A DNA stretch of 64,000 nucleotides from Zanthoxylum bungeanum (Eukaryota; Streptophyta; Magnoliopsida; Sapindales; Rutaceae), in the NCBI GenBank assembly GCA_019454045.1, contig SKCR01025359.1, forward strand, positions 1 through 64,000, written 5' to 3'. Each line of letters begins with the position of its first letter. Within the stretch, counting starts at the first letter, position 1. The notes beneath the pieces were generated by a model, which saw nothing but the letters and a program-made list of their open reading frames with translations, did no database searches and was not told the origin of the DNA. The position numbers and the translations under genes were made by a program. Below, piece by piece: positions 22,442 to 32,754 of this stretch.

Positions 22442-24623
22442 AAGGTTTAAACATGAAAAATATTTTGGTAAAATTTGGGTAAAAATGATTTGAGCATGAT
22501 TTGATAAAATTGATTGATTGGTATGCTTGAATGATGATAACATAGTGTTATGCATGATCAATTTCATGAATAATGAATCAGATTAATTTTTCCCCTTAAT
22601 CTTGGCTTGGCCGAGAGTTTGGTACCCTATAATGTCATGGTATTTTTTGTTCTTTTGATCATTGGATGAGTAAAAAGACTTGGGTGATGTTGATTTAAGA
22701 TTCAATCGGATTTAAAACGAAATTGGACAAATAAAACCCTAGAATACCGTGAGTTGATAAGCATGTAATGAGATGATTTTTGATTCAAAAATGTTGGACA
22801 TGAGTTGAACAAATTAATACATGATTAATGATTAAATTTGTATTTTGGAAATATTAATTTAGATAATCAATTAATGTAATACACTTGAATTAATTGAATT
22901 TTGAAATTCGGAATATTGAAATTTAATTAATTGGGCTTGATTTTGAATTAGGCTTATAATTGTTGTATTTGGGCATAATGGGCTTGGTTGGGCCAAGTTT
23001 GTTTAGGCAATTGGATTGGATCCAAATTGGCCTAAATCATTCCATTAAGTCCAAATTAACAAATGGGCTTTAAATGTTTAATTGGGCCTAATGGGCCTAA
23101 ATTGGTTTCTAGGCAAATGAGGGTGATTCCTTAATTGGGCTTTGGTATTTGGGTTTGACCCACATTGACCAAAGTCCATGCCTTATGAAATTAATTGAAA
23201 GCCCATTGGACTTTAATTAAATTACATTGGATGTTAATTGGGCTTTGAGACCTATTAAGATTAGATTTGGAATCTAAGTCGTTAAAGCATATTAAAAGTG
23301 TAGTTATTTAATTTAGAATTAAATATTGAATTAGTATTGAATACATATTAAATTGGATTTAATTAAGTAGTTCGATTTAATTCAAGAATTCGTACTTTGA
23401 GTACTTATTATAAATCGAGTTGGACTCGCGCAAATCAAATCATTGTTTGAACATTGGATGATCACTAATATTCAAAGATTATTAATTTGATTAGATTGAT
23501 TGAATAACATGCTTGAATGAATACATGGATGTGATGAATGAATAGCGTATATCAGATGGATATTAGAATGGAAAGGGCAATTTGGAAATTGTTGTAAATT
23601 TAGAATTTATAAATTGGATCTGCGTGTCCAGCCTTCTCTCTTTATTGATTATTTGTATTCTCTTCTCACCTAATTCCCCTCAATGTTAATGAGGTTTCTT
23701 TGATTGTATTACGTAATTGGGTAGAAGTTGGAATAGTGCTAGCCGGGGAGAGGAATGGAGTGATTTGTTAGGAACAATTTATTAAATATCCATCCGCATA
23801 TCGTTATTAATTTACTTTCCGCGCCTTATTATGCTTTTAGAATGCATGTTTAAGGGTGTATGATGAGACCTAACAAAGATAATAAATTGGTTGCCAATTT
23901 ACGCGAAAAACCCTCAAAACATATTAAGCGTTTTCCTTCCATTGAGTGATTCTTACTCAAGATCCAAGATTGGCACTGGTTTGTTGGCCAAAGTCAAGAC
24001 CTTTGTCAATTGCGGATGTGTTTGAATCATGAAAGCTTTGTTACATATCGGTGTCTTGTCCAAGTTGTGATTTTTTGGCCAAAATCAAGATCACTTCTTG
24101 TCCATCGACATTAATTACGAAGCTTTCCAAGGTCAATGGGTCCCGCTTAACTGGAATCATTAAGCTTGTTGTACCAAAGCCAAGACATAGTTGATTCAGA
24201 GGAAAATGTTAGGAAAATATATTGGATATATTGGCATATATATTGTATATATATATTTCGGACTTGTAGGTCCACCTACCGGATCTAGGAATTGGATGAG
24301 ATCTAATTGATCTTTGAGATCTACCTAGTTAAATATCATACAGCTTGTTGGCCAAAGTCAAGGTTGTGTGTTATTTAACAAAATCCTAGCCCACTAGGAA
24401 ACTAGGTTTCCCAAGTACTCCACAGAGGGTTAGAGGCTCGCCAAAAAATAGTGGGAGGCTAGTATTGAATTTGCAATTTCGTTCAAATACTTAGCTTTAC
24501 GCGCTTTCAAATTATTTCATCAAAATTATTTTATTAGTTGGACTAATATTGTGTTATTTTTCTTGTAATAGTTAGACTGTACCCAAACATCGTTAATCGA
24601 ATAGTTGGACTATTGCGGTTAAG
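22442..24623 (+). other. Long leader of the Angela-like element
   Basis: No coding frame is supported over 2.2 kb. It is rich in ttgggcttaattgggcc-type words (about 22920-23240) and holds four variants of TTGTTGGCCAAAGTCAAG (23981, 24071, about 24168 and 24345). The reverse complement appears at about 49690-52084. A long leader is usual for Angela/BARE-type elements. Confidence 0.65.
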
Positions 24624-25600
24624 ATGACTGGAAAATTGAGCATTAGGGATATTGTCATGGGCGGCAACGTCTTTAATGGCACCAACTTTCAAGACTGGGA
24701 CATGAATCTCAGAATAGTTCTGGGATCTGAGAAGTTACTCTATACTATAGAGTGACCTCTTGGGCCTAAGCCCCGACCTGATCAGTTGATAGAGCTAGAG
24801 CTTTGGAATACTCATAGCGATGACAATGCGATTGCTCAATCGGTAATGCTTGCCGCTATGAATCCGCAATTCCGTCGTCAAAACAAGAGGTTGGATCCCT
24901 ATGAGATGATGGAGAAATTGCACGATCTCCACCGATCTAATCTTAGATCGCAAAGATACGAGTTGCAGAAGAAGTTCTTTCGGGCTCGCATGTCAGAGGG
25001 TACGTCTGTTGAGCATCATGTCTCACAGATGATTGCTGATATTGAGAAGCTCGGTCAGATGGGCATAGTCTTCGAGGCTGAGACTTCAGTGGATTTGATC
25101 CTACAGTCTCTCCCCGACACTTGGAGTGGGTTCATCATGAAATACAACATGCTGAACCAAGACCAGACTCTTGGAGAGTTGATGTCCACTCTGCGAGAGG
25201 CAGAGAAAGAGCTCCTTAAGGGCAAGAAGCGTGAGGCGTACTATGCTTCAATATCTCAGACTCCATGGGCTGGGCCCAAGGCGACTGGAGGTGTTAAAAA
25301 GAAGAAGCATAGGAAGAAGAGCAAGGCCAAATCGTCAAAGGCTTCTAGGAAGCCCAAGGACAAATCCCAAGATGTTTGTCTTCAGTGTAGACAGCAGGGT
25401 CACTGGAAGCGTGACTGCCACGAGTACAAGGCACTCAGGAAGGAAATCAAGGCGGACAAGGCACCGGCCTCATGTATGTTTGTTATAGAAATAAACATGA
25501 CTACTTCTATTTTTAAAAATTGGATTTTTGATTCTGGTTGTGGTACTCACATTTGTACTGATGTGCAGGATCTACGGATTAGCATGAGACTGGCTTCATG
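24624..25600 (+). pseudogene. Angela-like gag and protease
   Basis: The start MTGKLSIRDIVMGGNVFNGT at 24624 is the natural N-terminus. A stop at 24753 ends it after 43 codons, and the same frame continues to 25601. Capsid words include LDPYEMMEKLHDLHRSN and VSQMIADIEKLGQMGI. The zinc knuckle CLQCRQQGHWKRDC (25377-25418) has spacing CX2CX4HX4C. The protease motif WIFDSGCGTHIC lies near 25525-25560. A stop at 25599 and more near 25660-25730 separate it from integrase. Gag forms the particle and the protease would cut the polyprotein. Both are now disabled. Confidence 0.85.
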
Positions 25601-26904
25601 AGAGATTGACCTCCGTGTTGGAAATGGGACTCCAGTCGCCGTTTTGGCCTTTGGAACTTTTTTTTAGAACTGCCCTCGAGGCATGTACTTGAACTTATAG
25701 ACTGTTATTATGTACCTAGTTTGATTAGGAATATTATTTATGTATCTATGTTAGCCCAATGTGGGTACACTTTTGTATTTAGAAACACTGGGTGTTTTAT
25801 GTATAAAAATGATATAGAAATTTGCACTGCTGTTGTAAATAATGGTCTTTATATTTTGAATATAAACCAATCTCAAAATGTAACAAACAAAAGGCTTAAA
25901 GTAAGTCATAAAGATGAAACTTATATGTGGCATTGTCGTCTGGGACACATAAACAAAACTCGCATATCCACACTTTCGAAGAGTGGGTACTTGGATGGAT
26001 TTGATCCAAATTCATATGACGTCTGCGAATCTTGCTTATTAGGTAAAATGCCTAAATCACCTTTTAGTGGTAAAGGTGTACGTGCCACCGAACTGTTAGC
26101 CCTTTTTCATAGTGACGTTTGTGGGCCCATGTCTAGCAAGGCTAGAGGTGGATATGAATACTTCGTAACCTTTACGGATGATGCATCGCGTTATGGTTAT
26201 GTGTATCTTATGAGACACAAGTCAGAAACTTTTGAGAAATTCAAAGAGTTTCGACACGAAGTTGAAAAACAGACCGGTAAAAGTATTAACACATTACGGT
26301 CGAACCTTGGCGAATACTTGAGCAATGAGTTTCTTGACTACTTGAAAGAATATGGTATTCTTTCACAGTGGACTCCTCACGGGACACCGCAATTAAACGG
26401 TATGTCCGAACGGAGAAACCAAACCTTGTTAGACATGGTAAGGTCTATGTTGAGTCGCACTGAGCTACCTATTTCCTTCTGGGGATATGCATTAAACAGT
26501 GCAATACTTATTTTGAATAAGGTTCCGTCAAAGTCTGTTCAAAAGACACCATATGAGATATGGACAGGAAAAAACCAGGTTTCTCATTCCTGAAGATTTA
26601 AGGTTGCTGGGCATACGTCAAACGTTTGGAAGGTACCAAACTAGAACCCAAATCGAATAAATGCCTATTTGTAGGATATCCTAGGGAAACCAAAGGATAT
26701 TACTTCTATCACCCACGAGAGAACAAAGTTTTTGTTGCTCTACATGCGGTTTTCCTTGAGAAGGAATTCCTAAATGCAGTGATAAGTGGGAGGAAAGTAG
26801 AACTCGATGAAAATCATAGTGATATTATTCCTGGCATACAATCCTCAACGGAACATGAACAGTTCATCAGGGATGAAGCTGTACCACAATCTTCGAATAC
26901 ATAA
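25601..26904 (+). pseudogene. Angela-like integrase
   Basis: The pre-integrase zinc motif is HCRLGH...CESC. The catalytic core shows FHSDVCGPM (first Asp) and NGMSERRNQTLLDMVRSM (Glu). At the second Asp the sequence reads LRSNLGEYLSNEF, with Asn and one residue short, so the DDE triad is broken. A frameshift at about 26588 moves the tail into another frame, KCLFVGYPRETKGYYFYHPR and VFLEKEFLNAVISGRKVELD, ending at a stop at 26902. The tail words are close to those of Angela/BARE-type elements. Confidence 0.85.
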
Positions 26905-28394
26905 GGACCACGTAAGTCGGAGAGAATCAGAAAACAACCTGAGGGGTATGGGTTTCTGATCTCACCTCATGTAGATATCAATCTCATTGAGGAAGACGAG
27001 CCGGCTACGTATGAGGAACCGATACAAGATATCGATTCCGATTTATGGCAAGATGCCATGAAGTCCGAAATGGATTCCATGTATACAAACCAAGTTTTGA
27101 CACTGGTTGATGCACCAGAAGGCATAAAGCCTATTTGTTGCAATTGGATCTTCAAGAGGAAGACTGACATGGATGGAAACGTACAAACGTACAAAGATAG
27201 GCTTGTAGCAAAGGGGTATCGTCAACGACATGGTGTCAATTATGACAAAACTTTCTCACCCGTTGCCATGATTAAATCCATTCGGATAATGATTGCTATT
27301 GCTGCATATTTCGATTACGAGATATGGCAGATGGATGTCAAAATCACTTTCCTTAACGGAAACCTGTTGGAGGATGTTTATATGCAACAACCTGACGGTT
27401 TTGTCATGCATAAACATGTAAACAAGGTTTACAAGTTAAATCGGTCCATTTATGGACTGAAGCAAGCGTCGCGTTCTTGGAACCAACGTTTTGATGAGAT
27501 CATAAAAGAATATGATTTCGTTCAAAACGAAGATGATCCTTGTGTATACAAGAAGGTTAGTGGGAGCGCACTGACTTTCATTGTCCTTTATGTTGACGAT
27601 GTATTGCTTATGGGCAATGACATTCCCATGTTAACATCGATGAAAGCTTGGCTTTCATTAAAATTCTCCATGAAAGATCTGAGAGAAGTAGCCTTTATTC
27701 TAAGAATAAAGATCTACCGGGATAGATCTAGAAAGCTGCTTGGACTCTCCCAGAGCACGTATATTGACAAAGTGTTGAAAAGATTCAACATGGATCAGTC
27801 CAAGAGGGGACTGTTGCCAGTGTCACATGGCCTCACTCTATCTAAGGACATGTGTCCTAAAACTCAAGATGAGAGAGACAACATGAGTCGGATACCGTTC
27901 GCCTCGGCAGTCGGATCGATCATTTATGTCATGATATGTACGTGACCTGATGTCTCTTATGCTTTGAGCATGTGTAGTCGCTATCAGGCCGATCCAGGTG
28001 AAGGTCACTGGATAGTGGTTAAGATTATCCTTAAATATCTTAGACGAACTAAGGATACTTTCTTAATCCATGAAGATGGAGAACTTGAGGTAACTGGGTA
28101 TACCGATGCAAGTTTCCAAACCGATAAAGACGACTGTAAGTCAGAATCTGGGTACGTGTTTTGTTTGAATAACGGAGCAGTGAGTTGGAAATCTTCCAAG
28201 TAAGAGATTGTTGCCGATTCAACAACAGAAGCGGAGTATATCGCTGCAACTGAAGCAGCAAAAAGAGGAGTTTGGATCCAAAAAGTCATAATTGGATTAG
28301 GAGTAGTTCCGTTAGCAGCTGAACCCGTTCCATTGTATTGTGACAATAACGGGGCTATAGCGTAGGCTAAGGAACCGCGGTCTCATCAACTATC
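26905..28394 (+). pseudogene. Angela-like reverse transcriptase and RNase H (5' part)
   Basis: One frame with stops at 27943, 28201 and 28363. RT words are CCNWIFKRKTDMDGN, LVAKGYRQRHGVNYDKTFSP, IWQMDVKITFLNG, YGLKQASRSWN and the catalytic LYVDDVLL. RNase H words are GYTDASFQTDKDD, STTEAEYIAATEAAK and CDNNGAIA. The frame is cut at 28394, in the conserved SHQ-RSKH stretch, by the Athila-like element. The last 43 codons follow at 36590. Confidence 0.9.
28390..28394. repeat. Target site duplication CTATC (left of Athila-like element)
   Basis: CTATC before TGATGAGCGG pairs with CGATC at 36590-36594 after the right LTR. Only the right copy restores the expected Arg-Ser codons, so the left copy has taken one substitution. 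Confidence 0.75.
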
Positions 28395-29006
28395 TGATGA
28401 GCGGAAAATATATCAATATTTACCGCCCCTTTAACTTATATTTTGTTTAGTTTCTCGGGTTTGATGAACGTTTTGATGTGTTTTAGTTTATTTTGCAGAT
28501 AAAATAATATCAGATCTCAATGAAATCATTTAGGACGAAATATGGGTCAAATAAGGGCAATTATTGGACTTGATATTTTAATTTTGGAGATTGGAAACTT
28601 GAAAGGGCGTTTTTGACGAAGTGCAATTTTGGAAATTCCAATTTTGCGCATCTGTCGTATTTGGGGCATACCATTTTACTCTGATATCGGATTGAGCTGA
28701 TTCAAGTTCCAAATTAAAGAAGACTGAAAGATCTACAGCTTTGAAAGACAAAATAATTTCGATTTCTTACGATTTCATGCCAGAAATTGATGAACCATCC
28801 AGAAGTGTGTTGTGTGTAATTATTAAAGTCACTATCAATCATTTTCAAAGCAAAAAAATAAATAATAAATAAATAATAAAAATTATCAATCATCACCAAA
28901 CATGATAAGAGATTAGTGAAGCAATTAATAATGGATTTGGTGGAGCAATTAGTGGAGCAATTAATAATTGATTTGGTGGATGATTTGATGGAGGCAAAAT
29001 TTTGCC

Positions 29007-29014
29007 TATAAATA
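29007..29014 (+). promoter_or_regulatory. TATA box of the Athila-like LTR
   Basis: TATAAATA, conserved at 35351-35358 and, on the minus strand, at 63831-63838. In each case it sits directly after a GGCAAA-TTTGCC palindrome. Confidence 0.6.
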
Positions 29015-29099
29015 CCAAGCCATTTCATTTGTAAAATTCATACTTTCTCCTAAGGAATTCCTTAAGAATACTAAGAAGATTGTATCTTGTTTGTTTATT

Positions 29100-29475
29100 T
29101 ACAGCTTTCAGTAATTAATTTCCGTTTTCGCACTTTCTTTTCTTTACTTTTCAGTTTTTACTTTCCGCAATTTACTTTTACGCACAATACTTTTCTTTCT
29201 TTAATTTTCAATTTTAATTTCAGCATTTACTTTTCAGCAATTTACTTTCAGCATTTAATTTTCAGCATTTAATTTTCAGTTTTTACTTTCAGCATTTACT
29301 TTTTAGTAATTTACTTTCAGCATTTACTTTTCAGTAATTTACTTTCAGCATTTACTTTTCAGCAATTTACTTTCAGCATTTAATTTTCAGAATTTAATTT
29401 TCAGTATTTAATTTCAGCATTTACTTTCCGTCATTACTTTTCAGCAATTTACTTTCAGCATTTTACTTTATGTCT
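29100..29475 (+). repeat. Tandem array in the LTR (ACTTTCAGCATTT/ACTTTTCAGCAATTT)
   Basis: About twenty alternating copies of a 13-15 bp pyrimidine-rich word. The same array lies at 35480-35820 in the 3' LTR, and a shorter complement lies near 63640-63720. It sits downstream of the TATA box, in the transcribed part of the LTR. Confidence 0.8.
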
Positions 29476-30250
29476 TTTATTTTATTTAAGTTTTTACTAC
29501 CGGTAAATATGTGTCGTAACTAAGCCAGTTATCTGGGGTTGTGATGAAATCCAATATCACCGGTTTATAAGGGGTTAGATTATAGCTTGGGTAATATAAA
29601 GATTTATTTACTGAGTCTTAATCTTAATGCTTTTTCATTAACTGGCCATTAATAAAAATTGAACTGGGAAACTTAAAATGAACTAGACATAGGGATTTTA
29701 AGTTTAAGACCTTATACTCAATAGTCCACGATCTTCCTTGAGGATAGATAACCCTTTAATAGATTTCCTTACATGATATACATATACCTGTCGGGCGGGG
29801 GTAGCCATAATTGGAACTTAAACTTAATGAATCTAGATAATTTGGTTGACATAGACATATGGTTCAATTGGGTTAAATTGGGTATTTGTGTCTGACTATC
29901 GACAGAGGCTTACACATAATTTAGTGTTCCAGGTTAATAAATCAATATATTACCCAACTTTAAGATAACCACTTCATCTTTAAAATGATATTGGAAGAAA
30001 TCACAACCCTAGATAGTTTTTAATATTGAATTTTCTTAAAACCTACTTTCGAACAATTTTATTTACTTGTTTTTAAATTTAGAATCGTCACCATTTCAAA
30101 TCAATCAAACAACCTGTTAGATACTAGTAATCATTTGACCTTATAAATTAATAGATTAGATATTAAGTCGTCGTGGGATCAATATTTTTATACTACTTGA
30201 ACGATACGTGCGCTTGCGTTATACGTGTGTGTTTACGCCGGTCAAGTTTT

Positions 30251-30268
30251 TGGCGCCGTTGCCGGGGA
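30251..30268 (+). promoter_or_regulatory. Primer binding site, tRNA-Asp type
   Basis: TGGCGCCGTTGCCGGGGA, six bases after the LTR, is complementary to the 3' end of plant tRNA-Asp (including CCA). This is typical of Athila elements. Confidence 0.85.
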
Positions 30269-30375
30269 ATTATTTATCTTTCACTATTAGTTTAGGGGTT
30301 AAATATGTTATTTGTATCTAATTTCTTTTTACTTATTGTTATTGTTTTCTTGTGTTTCAGGTTCTCAGAAACTTC

Positions 30376-31454
30376 ATGAGACGAACCAGAAGCTTTGAAC
30401 TTAGACCGCTTGACCCAGAAATTGAAAGAACCATCAGACAGTTGAGAAGGGAAAAACGAGAAGGCCAAGAAGCTTTAGTCAACATGGAACCTGAACCTTT
30501 GGAGGTTGCACCACCAATTCCCATTCGAGACAGAACCATTCCGGTGGTTGACATACTCATTTCCTGTATGTACATCCTCCCTTACAGCAAATGCGTGTGA
30601 CATCAAAACATGCATTCTGATGATTCAGCAGTCAGTTCAGTTCGAGGGGAATGCAACTGAAGATCCTAACGCCCACATCAGTAACTTCCTGGAAGTTTGC
30701 GGTACTTTCAACTACAACCGAGAATCAAAAGAAGCAATGAGATTGCGTGTTTTCCCATACTCCTTGAAAGACAGAGCTAAAGCTTGGCTAGATTCACTAC
30801 CAGCAGGTTCTAACACAACTTGGAACACTTTAGCCACCAAATTTCTTGCAAAGTACTTTTCACCAGCCAGAACTGGAAAGCTGAGGAATGACATCACATC
30901 CTTTGTGCAACAAGACTCAGAAACTCTCTACGAAGATTGGGAAAAGTACAAAGATTTGCTCCGGAAATGTCCTCACCATGAGATTCCAAAATGGCTTCAA
31001 GTCCAAACATTCTATAATGGGCTTTCTGGAATAATGAGAACCACAATCGATGCTGCTGCTGGAGGAGCCTTGATGGCAAAAGGAGAAGATCAAGCCTGGG
31101 ACCTAATCGAAGAAATGGCCAACAACAATTCCTTGTGGCCAACAGAAAGGAGCATGATCCAAAGAATTGCAGGAATTTATAAAAGTGGAGCCAATACAGC
31201 AGTCAACGCCAAGCTAGATCAGATATGAAAATTCATGGAGACTCTTACCACTGGATCCACAAGTTCACCATAGGGAGGAGCACTAGAGTCAAACTAATTT
31301 GAAGAGATGGTGAATTATGTCAATAATTTCAACAGACAGGGGAACAATCTATATTCCAACACCTACAACCCAGGGTGGAGGAATCATCCCAATTTTTCAT
31401 GGAGCAACAATTTAGGCCAACAGCAGAACTATCCACCACCTGAATTCCAGCAAC
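30376..31454 (+). pseudogene. Athila-like gag
   Basis: Starts MRRTRSFELRPLDPEIERTI at 30376. A frameshift between about 30545 and 30600 moves it into the frame of 30506-31228. That frame holds the capsid: DPNAHISNFLEVCGTFNYN, AKAWLDSLPAGSNTTWNTLA, KLRNDITSFVQQDSETLYED and LRKCPHHEIPKWLQVQTFYN. Further stops at 31226, 31271 and about 31298 precede a gag tail, NNFNRQGN.LYSNTYNPGWRNHP and a Gln-rich stretch. Gag forms the particle; this copy cannot make it intact. Confidence 0.85.
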
Positions 31455-31754
31455 AGAAGAGAAAAAGTTCCACCAGCTCAACGAATTGGAGGAATTTCAC
31501 ATACAACCTTTTGAGGATGCCAAATTGTACAAGGAAAAGACATGATGAGAAGTTAGTGCGCATACAACTAGAACCAGGGCAGAAGGTACTGTTAAACAAA
31601 TCAAGGGTGAAATTCTTCCTATGGAAGCCAAAATAACGGTGGTTAGGTCCATTTGTGATCACCAAGGTTTTACCAGATAGAGCCGTTGAGATACATGATC
31701 CTGACTCCAACAAAACTTTCAAGGTTAAAAACAAGCGTGGCAAGCACTACTAGG
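31455..31754 (+). pseudogene. Integrase C-terminus fused to gag
   Basis: After the Gln-rich gag tail the sequence reads FHQLNELEEFHIQPFEDAKL, then in another frame EPGQKVLLNKSRVKF, LGPFVITKVLPDRAVEI and KTFKVKNKRGKHY. This is the end of an Athila integrase; compare 61744-62094. About 3.5 kb of pol is missing between the two parts. The C-terminal domain alone has no catalytic role. Confidence 0.8.
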
Positions 31755-31946
31755 GAGAATCATTTGAGCGACAAAAAGAAAGTGTTACACTTTCAGATCC
31801 AGCTTAACGTTCGAGAAGTCATGTCTGGCTGACGACTCTAAACTTAGCGCTTGCAGGGAGGCAACCCATGCAATTTTTGTATATATTGTGATTTGGTGTG
31901 ATTTAAATTTTGTGTGTTTAGTTTTTGCAGATTAAGACATTTCCGG
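31755..31946 (+). other. Spacer with conserved post-integrase block and acceptor-like site
   Basis: GTCTGGCTGACGACTCTAAA followed by agcgcttgcagggaggcaaccc is a block often seen after pol in Athila-type elements. A T-rich run ends in tttttgcag at 31930, just before the next ORF. It could serve as a 3' splice site for a subgenomic mRNA. The second element has a similar ttatttcag before its copy of the ORF. Confidence 0.5.
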
Positions 31947-32411
31947 ATGGAAGAAGTTCTCGCAAATCTTCACAAGCAATTTTCGTCTCTCCCTCAAAAC
32001 TCTCTGATGAAAGTCTACAAAGCTCGCTAGAAACAGATGAGACTACTAACAATTTATGGTGTTCCTAATGACATTCGTTGGGTAATTGAAGCACGAGTTC
32101 GATTGGCAAGTGAGTCTTCTGACTCTTTTATTTCACATCTGCCTGGTTTTGGAAGAAGCAACTATGCAAAGAAACGTAGAGCTAAGAAAATTAGTGTTTG
32201 TTACAAATGTGCACGCTGGAATTGCAATACTTGTTGTCGTTCTTTAGGAATGGTGTTTGATAATCGCGAAGATAAAATTAAATTCATTATGGATGGATTG
32301 AGTAAGGAGTATTTAGATGATATATCTTTAACTCTTGAGACGCATCCAAGTGGATATGTTCACATAGCCATTCGCAAATTACATACACAATTCCAAAAAG
32401 AAAGACAATAA
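31947..32411 (+). pseudogene. Conserved cysteine-rich ORF of the LOG-carrying element (copy 1)
   Basis: 154 codons from ATG at 31947, with one stop at 32028. The N-terminus is MEEVLANLHKQFSSLPQN, then YGVPNDIRWVIEARVRLASE. A basic stretch YAKKRRAKK is followed by CYKCARWNCNTCC (CX2CX4CX3C) and NREDKIKFIMDGLSKEYLDD. The minus-strand copy at 61043-61564 keeps the start, IRWVI-ARVRLA-ES, RRAKK-VCYKCAR, CNT-CRSLGM and DDISLTLE-HPSGYVH, so it was a real gene of the family. The basic run before a Cys cluster recalls small nucleic-acid-binding proteins of some plant RNA viruses (carlavirus type). That likeness is by eye and unproven. No known retroelement domain is recognised. Confidence 0.6.
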
Positions 32412-32689
32412 TTAAGTCTTGGGAATCTGACTCAAAAAGACCATGTTTGCCAGTTTATAAGAAAATTGGATGGGAAGCTTGCCCCTGACGCATAGACGTT
32501 AATCAAGCCGTTACTTTTCTTGTAAATATTATATCTCTTTGTCTTTTCTTAATAATTGTGATTTGTTTTGTTGTTTTCTTTTATTTTCTCCGACATGATC
32601 GAGACCTTTTTGACTATCACGATATTATTTCGCTACTAATCGTCCTCTGGAAGATACTTGTGCTATTTTTACTCACCCTTTTCAGGTAC
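32412..32689 (+). other. Spacer between the cysteine-rich ORF and LOG
   Basis: AT-rich, with no coding frame. It ends in a T-rich run and ttttcag (32679-32685) just before a TATA box. Confidence 0.5.
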
Positions 32690-32696
32690 TATAAAT
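32690..32696 (+). promoter_or_regulatory. TATA box upstream of LOG copy 1
   Basis: TATAAAT within ctataaattcagc, 59 bp before the LOG ATG. The same ctataaattcagc and flanking cgtca are kept at the matching place in copy 2 (60805-60811, minus). It may be an internal promoter; splicing from the LTR to the preceding ttttcag is the alternative. Confidence 0.5.
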
Positions 32697-32754
32697 TCAG
32701 CCCGTCATTGCACTTTTGAAGGCATCCAGAGTTGAGAAAGAAATACATATAAAA

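Larger units (their letters stand above)
28395..30244 (+). mobile_element. Athila-like 5' LTR
   Basis: TGATGAGCGG...CGCCGGTCA, 1850 bp. A TATAAATA box lies at 29007-29014, preceded by the palindrome GGCAAAATTTTGCC (28993-29006). A repeat array follows (29100-29475). The near-palindromic start is described separately. Confidence 0.88.
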
